A DNA stretch of 64,000 nucleotides from Symbiodinium natans. Lineage: Eukaryota > Sar > Dinophyceae > Suessiales > Symbiodiniaceae. The translations under genes were made by a program, and so were the position numbers. Where the stretch lies: assembly GCA_905221605.1 (NCBI GenBank), contig CAJNDS010000730.1:1-64000 (forward strand). Direction: 5' to 3'. The notes under the pieces were generated by a model. The model did not search any database. It was not told the origin of the DNA and saw only the letters and a program-made list of their open reading frames with translations. Positions 46,100 through 57,072 of the stretch are shown here, piece after piece. Positions within the stretch are counted from its first letter, which is position 1, and each line of letters starts with the position of its first letter.

Positions 46100-49000
46100 G
46101 GGACTTTCCGATTGTCGATGGCAGTTGTGTTCGCCTAGGGACGAAAGAAACAATCGCTCTGGCTGCAGTGCCATGCTGTGCCTTCATGCCTTGTAGTTTT
46201 CAGAGCTGAGGCTGCAGCAAAAGGGTTCTCAAAATATTCCGCCTGTTGCCCCAGGTTGCTTTCGTTCTTTCCACAGTCGTGACACTTTGACACGTGCGGA
46301 AGGCCTGGGGCAAGAAATGGCAATCAGCTCTATATATATCTCCTTCAAGCACCTCGTGCCAGCTCTGACAGTCAAGTCGAGGCAAAGAAATGCAACTGTT
46401 GGGGGAAGCACTGCCGTGTTCCACCACGTCTGCCCCCCCCCTCCATCCCCCGGCGGCCTTAGGCAGCTCTGCTCTCAAGTAGGAGTTCACGTCGCAAGTC
46501 CTGTACCTCACTCTAGCTTCTCAAATAGGGAAGTATGATGAAAGACGTCTATGCTGTTGCCTCCAGTGACACTCCACAGACTGAGCAGCCCCGCCAGCTT
46601 CGGTATTGCTCGCTTTCTCTCTCTGCGTGCCCTTCCCTCAGGGAGGTATTTTGTCGGCAGCTCATAGTGAAAATCGAGTCGAGGCCGAACACCTCCCAGG
46701 CCCAGCTTGCTGCAACACATCGCAGAAACAGACGCACGCGCACGCACACGCACGCACGCGCACGCGCACAGCACCTGCGCCCGGAAATCGTTCACTGCTC
46801 TATCATACCTGGGCAGGGAAGTCTTAGAGCTTGGCCCTTGAAACATGGATTCGTGATGATTCAAGTCACATGGCAAGGCCCTGGCGGATCCCGTAAAAAA
46901 GTGAACGCCGACTTGTTACCGTAGTATTGCTCCCCGATATCCCGTGGCAAATACCTGAGAGCATGCGCAAGACTTTGTGAACATGCAAAGCTCGTGACTT
47001 TCACACAACTCGAGCAGCGTGCTTTGGTGGTGTATAGTACAGATGGCATCCGGTCAGCTTTGAGAAGCCACGCAAGACCGGATCCTGACAAACAAGGCTG
47101 ACGCACAGGAACGCACAGGAGGCCGATGCGCTGCAAGAGTGCTGCAAGTCTGCTCATATTGCTCGTGTCCATCATGCCCCACAGCGGAACATCCGGAGCC
47201 ATGGCCTTGGTGATTCGGTGAGGCTGTTGCGGCACAGGATATTCTCGTGCAGAACTGCTGAGACAGGGGCGGACCGCATTAAATCCAGGCCCTGTCTGAC
47301 CCAAAATGTTGAAATCTGGCAGCTTCTTACTTGTAGCAGGTTCCCATGCCTGCTGCGGAGTTGCTGCCTTGAAGGACTGCCAGACCTGCATGAAGACACA
47401 TGCAGCTGCATGAAAGCCTCTGCAACCTGGGATGCCGTCACTTACCAGGGCCTTAAGCCAGTTTGTCAGGTCGTTGCGGGGGAGCTGCAAGCCTGCCTGC
47501 CAATCAGCGATTCGCAGGAGTATCTTATATTCACCTCTGGAAGAACAAAAGAGGCAGGGCTACCATCTCCACGCTGTGACCGAAAGTGCATGGCACATGG
47601 GTCAGTGCCAAGTCCTGCCCACACCGTGCCACGTCAGTCACCGTCGGTGCATGCCAGAACTTCTGTTGCCTCACCCACTTGGGCCATTTCTGGGCTTTGT
47701 GGCCTTCTGAAAGGGTGACCAGTCCGATGGCCGGCGCAAGTGGTGATACCTCTCCAACATAAGAGTCATAAGAGCTTAGTGCAAGTGGGCTTTGATGCGG
47801 ACATTGGGCTCATGTAAGCCCCAGGCTGCCTCTGCAGAAGCTGCACTTCTTGTGCAGCTGCTTCGTCGTCGAATGCTGCCTCCTGAATGCAACACTCATC
47901 ATGTTTTCGCCAGGGCAGTCTCTTAATGGAAAGAGGGGGGGCCTGCTCATCGAAACAATGATCCATGTGATCCATTGCCTAGCGAGGAGGTTCGCAGATT
48001 CGAGTGCACGAACGTGCGGCAGCTTCAAACTGCTCTCCGCATGCCGGGAGTGCCAGTACCGGGATGAGCCAAAAAAGGTTTGCTCTGCATGCCTGCGAGA
48101 AGAGGCAAGATGAGAAAAAGCACACGTCGAAGTGCAGTAAGCGTCACCGGTTGTCCATGTGGACGGCGACAAACAACAAGGCCTGTTTTGAAAGCATAGC
48201 TGCGCCGGAAACGAGCGAGCATGTGCCTCTTGTCAGTTCTGTCCTGCCGCTAACCACTTGCTGCATCCAGCACTGGTTGATGCTGTTCATGTTTTGCTTG
48301 CTTTGGGGTCTTGGTTCTGCAATTGCATTGCTGATTTCGTTTTTGGCTGCCGGGAAGGTTGTCCGTGCAACCAGGAGCCAGATTGGCTGCACGACACCTG
48401 TCCGCTTCACTGCACCTTCGGCTCCTATAGTGCCTCGTGAATACATTGAATACATTTGAAAGATCCAGCGGTTGCCTCGGACCAACTTTGACTTGCCTTG
48501 GCCACCACAAGGCGCTATGGAAGAGAACATGTGGTCTGGTGTGCTAGGGCCACAGCGCTTAGGATGGGGTGCATCGAGCTCTCCTCAAAAGCATGCGAAA
48601 GCCTAACTCGCGTATCTCGCGTCTCTGATGGCATCATGCCATTGTGTGGCCTCGCTCGCTGGGGAAGGAGGTCCATCCTGCAATGCTCACGTTGCGGTCA
48701 CGTGCATCGAGCCCGAGGTGCCGCTCAGTGAATTATGCGAATTTCGGCTGCCTCCGACACTGGGGCCAAAGGAGTTGCCGCCCTTGACACCTCAAAGTCG
48801 CAGGGCACGGTTGTTCTTTCGCACCCATCGCAAGTGGACATGTATGTCTCCACTTCGCCAATGTAAGCAGCACGCGTATCCCGATTTCATGCCTCTTGCA
48901 AGGCCTGGGTGCGGGAGGGATATGGACTGCAAGGAGGGCAAGATCCAATTCCATCAAGTCTTGCCACACCTCGAAGAGCGCCAGCTGAGCGTCCTGGGCG

Positions 49001-49260
49001 AAAACTTCTGAACATGGCAACACGGTAGGAGGCAAGAAATGGTAAGAGATGACAACGAACTATAAGAACTTGCAAAGCTTGAGGGCATCGGAGTCTGCTT
49101 CCTTGCACGGTCGGATCGAAAGGCGTAGTAACCGGAGGCCGTGGGAGTACTCCAGCACGGGATCCGGGTGTGTCCTGCGCTTATCTGCTCTTGGCGGCAA
49201 TGGGATAGCGACTCTTCTAGCCCAGCCGTGACTTCGGCGTGTCTAACTCTTGTACGGTCC
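46100..49260 (-). other. Unassigned region with scattered minus-strand coding pieces
   Basis: No family motif was recognised. Candidate exon pieces on the minus strand are LPRDIGEQYYGNKSAFTFLR near 46,955-46,895, QEAAFDDEAAAQEVQLLQRQ near 47,885-47,825, and VFAQDAQLALFEVWQDLMEL, then DLALLAVHIPPA, near 49,008-48,915. A (CA/CG)n microsatellite lies at 46,728-46,768. Opposite-strand frames are also open in places. Confidence 0.3.
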
Positions 49261-49888
49261 AATCTAAGAATCTAAGGTTTCCCAAATGGTAGAGAAGCTA
49301 AGTGATGGCCAGGCCCCGGGCTGTGCGGTCTTCTGACATGGAGCAGCCGGCCATGGATGCCTCTTTGCGGAAACGCGCGAGGGCCTGCAGCAGCTTCTGA
49401 TCCCCATAAGCAGCCGTCAATCCTCTTGTCCCTGATGTCCCTGTGCCTGCTCCTGTCTTGTCAGACGATCCGTGAGAACTCCGACAGCTACCTTGCACAG
49501 GGAGAGGACATCGTCATCTGCTCGTGATTCGATGATGGCAAAACAAACGATTTCTTGGAGTGCGACGCGCAACTCAGCAGCATCCTTCTCATGTCGCTGG
49601 CCTGTCAGCCCAGTGCATGTAAAGCAAAGGTCTCCGAATCATGAGCACAACGCTGCTGAGGGTAGCCTTGCGCGGCTGCTGCCTCCAAATGTGCGAAAGC
49701 CTGCAGCCAGTAGAAGACAACCAAAACTTTCAAGAGCACGCAGGCCAAACTCAAGCAGCCAACTCTGCTCGATTCCATCGCCGCCTGGGCCTGCATGCTG
49801 CAATCGCACATTCCTTCTGATATGCATTGGCTAGCAAACGTGCCTCAACACGGGATCTGTGAAGTTCAGCCTTTCAACAACGTGCTGG

Positions 49889-51040
49889 TCAAGTTTGTGA
49901 TCCAAGCTTTTGGCCCAAAACCTCTTTCTCAACCAGCTGCTCTTTGAGATCTCTGATGACGTCCTGCACTGAATGTATCCCCAGGCAGCAATGAGAAACA
50001 GACTCAAAGAGCCTCATTCCGAGAGCTTGCTGCCCAGGCTTCCGCCTGCTTTCTGAGACAGTGCGAACAGAAGCTGACATTAACTTGCTCCTTTTCGCTT
50101 GCCATCTGCTATGCCCCTCCGCTGCGACCCTGTTCTGCAACCCAAGCTTAGGCTGCCTCTTCTGAGATGTCAACGGGAAGGAAACGGGAATGGAACTCAT
50201 CAAGCACCGCCTAAAGAGCTTCACATAGCCCTTTCAGCTCGAGTTTGAGCCTCAAAGCCCTGTGCCGCCCTGACCTGGCCGGTAAGCATCGACAGCATTG
50301 TTTCGGCCCTTTGAGCAAGCTTCCGCCTCGGCTTCATGCCGATTGGCCTCCGATTCCCATCCTGCAGCAAATCTCAAGATCAGTATGGTACAACCCAACC
50401 AGCAATCTGAAGAGGCCAGCAAGGCCAGCAAAACGCAGAGATCGGCAAGCTAGTCGGCCATTAAACCTTCTGAGCCGGAGACTTGGGATTCGTGCACCAG
50501 TAGGACCCCTCTCGAACGACTTAACATTCAACCTTGACCTCACCATGGTCCCCTGCCCAGCCTTCAGTGCAGGCCTCTTGTTCACGTTGCTGCGCTGCCA
50601 GTTCGGCACGCCAAATCGCCTGAGCATATGCCCAAGTAGGATTGTGAGATCTCATGTGGTATTCTATAGGCGCCTTGGTCTCTTCAAGCTCGTTCCGAAA
50701 TTGACAGTGCGCTGATTGCAGCTGTGCCTCCATGACAGATACGTAAGGCCATGGTGTCATGAAGCTTCCAGAGATGGCTTCATATGCCCGGTAAAGCAAA
50801 GCAGTCCTGCATCTCGCTTTGCAAAGCCTGTCAAGTCATGGCCAGGAAATGGATACAACAAATTGCAGGTGGGTCGGCTCTCTAGATTATGATCTGTCTT
50901 TGGGTGCCCGAACTGACCAGACGGTGTTTAGGTGTCAAATTTCAACGGAGCTTGCGAGGAGCTCTGCCAGTGCTCTGCCTGAAGTGCTTCGGCCTTCGAC
51001 CGCTTCTCTGCGGCTAATGCCTTTGCGGGGCCAGTTGTGC
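49889..51040 (-). CDS. Unassigned coiled-coil protein (C-terminal part)
   Basis: Several minus-strand exons have heptad-like, charged composition. About 51,035-50,945 encodes AKALAAEKRSKAEALQAEHW. About 50,735-50,560 encodes VMEAQLQSAHCQFRNELEET, then AYAQAIWRAELAAQQREQEA. About 49,985-49,889 encodes HSVQDVIRDLKEQLVEKEVL, then GQKLGSQT and a TGA at about 49,889. The Ala/Glu/Lys/Gln pattern fits a long coiled coil, so the product is probably a structural or scaffold protein. It cannot be assigned to a family. Confidence 0.45.
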
Positions 51041-51469
51041 CAGCTACAGACCTTCACAGACTCGGCAGAAAGAATAAAAAGAATTCAGGGATGCCCTGCT
51101 CGTGCCCGCAGGACGCCGCAGGAGTCTGTGAAATAAGGCTGGCACCGTTCGCAGCTGGTCCAAGAGGGCCGTCGGCGCCAAAGAAGCCTGGGATGCGCGC
51201 AGCGAGGCGTCTGAACAAACATTTTCAAAATTCTTTGGAGCCTCCATGAGCCTCCGACGGGTGTCGGCGCAGGTCTCTCCGAGGAATCCCTGGAGCCATG
51301 TAGCCTCACCGAAAGGCCGACAGCTGATGGATTCGCCCTGAAGTCATGTTTTGTGTGATTCATGCTTTTGTGCTTGCTATGACGTCTCGTCTGTGTCGCG
51401 TGTATGTGGCTCGACACTTGGTGTGCCTTGCAGACTGCCCGAATGGAAGAAGGTATGTCCTGACAGCAT

Positions 51470-52066
51470 GTGCTTCAACTCAAAAGGTGCTGCTTGTCTG
51501 AGTCAGCGATGAAGCCACATCGCAACACTATCACGACAAGTTGTCCTCCTTGCTCCTTCGGCAACAGCGCGGCCTACAAGGGCTCCAGGACCGGAGCTCC
51601 GTGTCATGATGAATGGGCAAAGTCTGTCAAAGTGCCCTCCCAATGGCAATCAGCGAACCTGTTGCTGACACTTCTGGGGCTGCGCTCGGGCGACCTGGCA
51701 TACATACTCCCCGAGCTGTCCATGCAGCATGAGGAACCCCCCCCCCCCCGCCCTCGTCGGCAGGCTGATTTGGCTTCCGGGAATTTAAACGGGTCCGAGC
51801 CACGCCGATTTGGTTCGGCAGAAGCCGGGCGTGGGCCCATTCTGCCGCCATGGCTTGCAGTCTGTTTCTACGTTGAGACCGGAAGTGTGAAAAGGCAGTG
51901 GTTTATTCATCGACCTTCCCTTTCGGATGGCCATCCCTTAGCAACACCTGCTTTCCTTTTTTTCCTGGACCGACTGGAGCTGCCCCGACTTCCCTGGCAG
52001 TGTTGGTACTGGGTACGATGCCCTCAGAAATGGCCGCTCCGGACTCTCCGGAAAGCAAAAGCATGA
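51470..52066 (+). other. Long plus-strand open frame, doubtful
   Basis: An open frame of 198 codons with an ATG at 51,470. It crosses a run of C residues (51,737-51,750), and its composition is mixed. The minus strand here has fewer long frames than elsewhere. No motif is recognised. It is noted because it is one of the few long frames opposite to the main gene direction. Confidence 0.15.
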
Positions 52067-52589
52067 CAAGTCATGACAAGCATGACAAGAATAGGCCCTG
52101 CCCTGGAAACATCTGCCCCTGCAGCTTTGCGCTCAGTGTCACCATGATAACCGCGCAGCTGAGGCGCGGCTCCTACATAGCCTTCCAGGAAGCTCACGGG
52201 AGCGGTTCGGTATGGTTCCGAGCCAGCCAGGTGATACTGGTCTTTGGCATGCTGCGCTAGTCAAAAGAATTCTCTTTGAAGGCATCCTGTACCATGGTGG
52301 AGATCGTTGAATCGGAAAAGTGTCTCCATCCCAATTAAGAGCTTGACCAGTGCCACCCACCACACTTCTGCTGACAGGTGCAACCCAAACAGTTGCACCT
52401 GCTAAGCCGGAGTTGCTAGCACCCGCGTGCACCGATGAAGGTGATGCCAGGTGAAATCCTACTTGCCAGCATCGGTTCTTCTGAACCTTTGCTGCACATT
52501 TGTGATGCTTCTGAAGCAACCGTTCGGGGTGATGAGCACGCAGCAAAACATACTAGCTATGCTAACGAGTCCAAACCGCGCAAATCTTA

Positions 52590-53320
52590 CAGCTTTGACT
52601 GCAGCTTGTTCCTGATGATGTCCTCGGCTTCGCCCACCTCAAGCTTCGAGAGTGCATGACCGACACAAGCCTTCCTTCATGATCGCTTGCGTCGTGCCGT
52701 CCCGAACAGAGCGAATCTGCCGCGCGGCAATTACGATGCACCCCTGCACAGCCGGATGCCCCAAACTGCATCGACTTGATGGTGCTTTCTTCTGAAACAC
52801 CGAGGCATGAACCATTCTGTCCAGAAGCTCCTTCGGCACAAGTCTGCCTACTTGCAAGGGCATCAGCTCAAGCTCTGAGAAGAAAAGTGCAGTCCTGGCA
52901 AGTGGGGATATCCTTGATCAGGCCAATGGACTGGCCGCAGGACCTCCCCAAACGTGCTCTCACTTTAAGGCAATCACAACTACATACGGACGACTAACTA
53001 CCATGAAAGATTCTGGCAAGGGCAAAAAAACTCATTGAAGGCGCCCCACCGTTCTACTGTAAGAAAGCCCCACTTCTCGACTTAGTGTCCGGCCAAACAG
53101 AGCTCTCAGCATCTCCAGTCTCCTGGAAGCCAGCGGCTAAAAGCTGCGTTCCGATCGCACGACTGATCTACGCACCGTTGTCGCTGGCCTGGAAGGACTT
53201 TCGGTAGTTTTCGCCTTGGCAAGTTTCGGCGGACAGTATGTGCAACATCCCTGTTTGTGGCTGACTGGTAGCTCGCCCAAGTTTCTATGAGTTTTGCTGG
53301 TGCCACTTTAGCCCAGCTGC
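52590..53320 (-). CDS. Unassigned gene, three candidate exons
   Basis: In order on the minus strand: about 53,315-53,250 encodes AKVAPAKLIETWASYQSATN; about 52,870-52,800 encodes LQVGRLVPKELLDRMVHASV; about 52,670-52,592 encodes ACVGHALSKLEVGEAEDIIR, then NKLQSKL, after an AAG acceptor. All three read like ordinary soluble protein. I do not recognise the family. The 3' end is not fixed. Confidence 0.4.
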
Positions 53321-53629
53321 AGATGCAGATCCTGGCCCCCTACAACAGGACCTTCACCGAGAACTGATTCTGAGTCAGACACCTTTCACCAAGTGAGCGA
53401 TGGCAAAAAAATCCTGCGCATTAAAAAAAAATCGCACAGCTGACGGTTTCACATCTTGGAAGCAAAGAACCGTGTAAATACAGGAATATTCCTGTGACCC
53501 TCTCAGTCCCCAGGTTTCTCGGCTTCGATTTGGCGGACCTGCAGAGGCAAAGTCTAAGGCATTTCTCGCGTAGAGCTGTGATGCGACTCTCGATCACGGA
53601 AGTGCCAAACTAAGCACAAACTAAGCACA

Positions 53630-53740
53630 CTTTCCTTTAGTCGGGCTTTGATTTCTGCACGCCGCCGGGGCAAATGGTGAAGATTTGCAATTTGCGATCC
53701 GAGGAGTCCATCTTCAAAAGGTCCATCGCGTTGCTCGCTT
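53630..53740 (-). CDS. Possible last exon of the kelch gene or a separate gene end
   Basis: The minus strand encodes AMDLLKMDSSDRKLQIFTIC, then PGGVQKSKPD and a TAA at about 53,640. Good coding character and a clean stop. It lies just downstream of the kelch exons and may be their C-terminus. Confidence 0.3.
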
Positions 53741-53897
53741 TGCTCACCAGGCCAGGCTATGTGTCGTGGATCGTCATGGACACGATGCCCCGAGACGATC
53801 AGCATTGGTGCGCCCCCCACATGCTTGTGGCGTCACGTTGTCAGGTTGGAGTCGGGCTTCACACGCAACGCTATCCAGATTGTCCAGTAGCCGCTTG

Positions 53898-56870
53898 TCA
53901 TCCAATGCAAGTTATTGCTGTGCCTGTTGCTGAGAATCGATCCTTCATGTCCGGCAGCCTTTGCCATTGTTTTGAGCAAAGGTCCAGGCACTCAACTACT
54001 TCCGTAGGACCAGCTTGCATGCCGCCAAGCACGTACAGCCGGCCTGCGCAGGCACACGCAGCGGGGTCCATGCGAGCCTCTGGCATGTCGGGGATGCTTA
54101 GGCCACTTAGGCCATGTATGCTCTCCCACCGACCAGCCCGCAAGTCAAAGACATCCACAGCACCGACTTCTTCATCGGGAAGGATGATGCCGCCAATTGT
54201 GAACAGATACTGTGCCATCTCTACAAGTGCAGGGTGCCATCTTTGGCGAGGCATCTGAGGAAGGGCCACCCATTCTCTGGTGGCTAGCTCAAAACGGAAC
54301 AGGTGCGACTGACGATCGTCACAGCCCATCGTCACCACACAGCCCAGTCTCCAGGCAAACAGTGCTGAACACCAGCCTCAGGCAGAATACAGGAGATGCA
54401 TGGAGGTGCCGGGCAGAAGACCGGCATGTCGATGCATACTGCAGACATGTAGTAGAGGAAAGTAGTGTATGTAAGCAGTGTATGCAATGTATGTAGACGA
54501 GCGCATATTTGTGCTGTTCAAGCATTGAAGCGCCGGCGGGCTTAAAGAAGTTGGCAGGGAGGACCAACCCTCCCATTCTCCTTGGCGAAGCAGGGCTGCC
54601 AAAGGAATGCTGAGAAGACACATAAAACGACACATTTAAACGGCTCTGAATGTACTCAGACGCCGCCTCCTTGTTCAAGATCGAGCACCTCCACCGTGTC
54701 CATTTTCTGGTGATCATCGGCTAAGCCACCAATCACCTTCAGTATAAGCATGTAGGGGGATATTCTGCTGCGATTCGAAAAGCGGCAGAAGCGGTTGAAG
54801 GACCACTTCGTTAAACAGGGCTGTCGGTTCAAAGCTGAGGAATCATACCAAGTGGTCCGTAAAGCAGCATCGTGTGATGAACAAGCTTCGGCTTGTTGGG
54901 GGTTCAGCATTAATTACAAGGCAAGAATGGAATTTGATGCTCTAAGCATCTTGGTTTCCACCTCCGCCTGCGATGCAGTCCCCAAGAGTCGGTAAGAATC
55001 AGGGAAGCATCTCGGGCTGGGGGCGGAAGCTCGGATTTGGAACGATGGGCCCAGTCGGCTCACGCCATACCATCGTGAGCATGGTTCGGCCCGCTTTGAG
55101 TTGATTCAGGTTTGTAAGTCAACTTCGAAGCTTCGGCTGCAGGGCTGCAGGACATGACCACCGAAATGCACCCGACCAGTGCATGACTACACTGCACCGA
55201 ACTGCACTTAAAAATCACTTAAGGAGATGTTGGGCGGGCAGGGCGCCATCAACCTCCCAGATACGCCGACAGCCGCACAATGGCTCCTGCTTTGCTGTGC
55301 TTGGCGGGTGTTCGGCTGGGGATTTCAAGCAGCGCTGATTTCCTGAATTCAGCTGAACTTTGGGCGTCCTGGCTGTCGGCATGGGCGGCAACTCCAGCCA
55401 TGTGCCGCTCTTCAAATCATAGCTTGTGGCGTAGGCCACTTTGCCATCAAGGTACGGCGCGCCGCCCCCTCAGCCGAACTCACTGCACGGATCTCACGCC
55501 AAGCACTTTCGATGTGGATGTATCAATGTATCCCCCAACAGCTCACGTCTTTTGTCTGGTGCTGCCAGAAAGCCAACGATATAGATATGATCCCGATGAA
55601 AGGTGGCCGCGCAGCATAGATAAGTCGGCGTGCCCTGGCCGTGTTTCTGCGAACAACCGGCAGAACTACAGCATTCAAGCTCAGCTTCCCTGAGCGGCCC
55701 TAACTGTCCTGCAGTATACTGCCAGTGCTACCATCTCGACTTGTGGGGGCTTTGTGGGGCATTGTAACTTCTGATGCTAGAAGCACTGGTTCACGTGTGG
55801 TGTTATGGCTAGTCTGCGGCCTCTGGAAGCGGCACCTCGTGCCATGCGCCGACCGACAAGTCAGGACAATGTAGCAGTTGAGGGTACTCAGCACGTAGCA
55901 GTAGTACACCTGCCGGGAGGTTTTTTTGAACACAGTGATACCTTGATCATGTTACTCGCGGTCACGTCGTGCTTCTTGCAGTCTTTCGCACGTTATTTGG
56001 CATGGCTCCTAACTATCCGCCGAGACCCACTGGGCCTAAGGAGTATCATGAAGTCGTTTTTGACATTGCGGCCGCGTTCCGCGACTGCAGGCCGAGTACG
56101 CCCGAGTACGCCCGAGTACGTCCGAGTACGCCCGAGTACGCCCGAGTACGCCCGAGTACACCCGAGTACGCCCGAGTACGCTCGAGTGCGCCCGAGTACG
56201 TCCGAGTACGCCCGAGTACGCCCGAGTACGCCCGAGTACGCCCGAGTACGCCCGAGTACGCCCGAGTGCGCCCGAGTACGTCCGAGTACAGTGTTTGACG
56301 TCGAAATCATGGCTCTTCAAAATCCATTTTGGTGTGGACCTCCCCTCCAGGGATTCGCGAAACCATTTCCAGCCACTTTAGAGGCCCCCGATCCGAAATG
56401 AGGGACGCGGGAACCTCAGGTTCACTGCAGGCTGCGCTGCAATTGCCGGTTGACGCGTCCAAAGCCATCCCAGGAACTTGGGACGGTTTGTTGTCTCCGA
56501 AGCATGGCCGGAGTCGTAACTCACCAGTTTGCAAACTAGATATGTCCAAGTTCTGACACAACGACTCGCAGAACATCGCAAAGCACTCGGCCTGCGGCTG
56601 GTGCGCAGCGCGCCACCTGCAAGGACACAACAGAATTGTGCACACACATGTTTCGTCAAAAGCATATATATATATATATATAACATCTGAATGCCTTATG
56701 ACAAATGACGATCCACGACGACTGGGCCTCTGGGAGCGCGTTCCGCACAGAGACCGCGCAGCTGCAGGTGGCGGCCAAGGCAGCGGCAGAAGTTAGGCCG
56801 GCCGCGTGAAGCAGGGCCAGCAATTCTGGACAAGCCTGTGCTGCCACATCGCTTGCGAATGCCTGATGTG
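53898..56870 (-). CDS. F-box-like / kelch-repeat protein (multi-exon)
   Basis: Kelch proteins fold into a beta-propeller that binds partners, and F-box/kelch proteins usually recruit substrates to SCF ubiquitin ligases. About 56,870-56,690 encodes CPELLALLHAAGLTSAAALA, then ATCSCAVSVRNALPEAQSSW, an F-box-like helical pattern. About 56,615-56,540 continues WRAAHQPQAECFAMFCESLC. About 55,440-55,360 encodes a kelch unit, VAYATSYDLKSGTWLELPPM. About 54,755-54,670 encodes VIGGLADDHQKMDTVEVLDL. The long exon 54,338 to about 53,898 encodes QSHLFRFELATREWVALPQM, LFTIGGIILPDEEVGAVDVF, GRLYVLGGMQAGPTEVVECL and KQWQRLPDMKDRFSA. A 10-base minisatellite sits in an intron. It starts less than about 200 bases after the nitronate monooxygenase gene. 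Its true end may lie below 53,898. Confidence 0.7.
56090..56297. repeat. 10-base minisatellite, about 20 copies, in an intron of the F-box/kelch gene
   Basis: The unit is GAGTACGCCC with occasional C-to-T or A-to-G changes (GAGTACGTCC, GAGTGCGCCC). Because 10 is not a multiple of 3, every frame reads a 10-residue repeat such as VRPSTPEYAR, and long open frames result. Each unit carries a GTAC palindrome. It lies between candidate F-box and kelch exons. Confidence 0.9.
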
Positions 56871-57072
56871 CACCTTTGTGACTACAAGTTTTCAGGATGT
56901 TTCGGGGCTGAGATGGCTGGGTCAGCCAGGTGTCATTGAGCAGCGGCATGAACTGCAGCTGGATTTGCGCCTTTACCCACGGAGCCAACGTGAACATCCC
57001 CTCTCTTGGGAGTTCACATGGAATGGCCAGAGCGAACTACGAAATCAGTACTGAATCAGTACTACTAAGCCC

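Noticed and set aside
53106-53306. Organelle-type RAP or PPR protein at the IETWASYQSATNR exon
   Set aside because: Only a loose resemblance over a few residues, with no repeat pattern found around it.
56090-56297. Possible CRISPR array
   Set aside because: Units are contiguous 10-mers without spacers, and all other evidence is eukaryotic.
55805-56401. 198-codon frame with VRPSTPEYAR repeats
   Set aside because: Comes from the 10-base minisatellite, and equivalent frames exist in the other phases and on the other strand.
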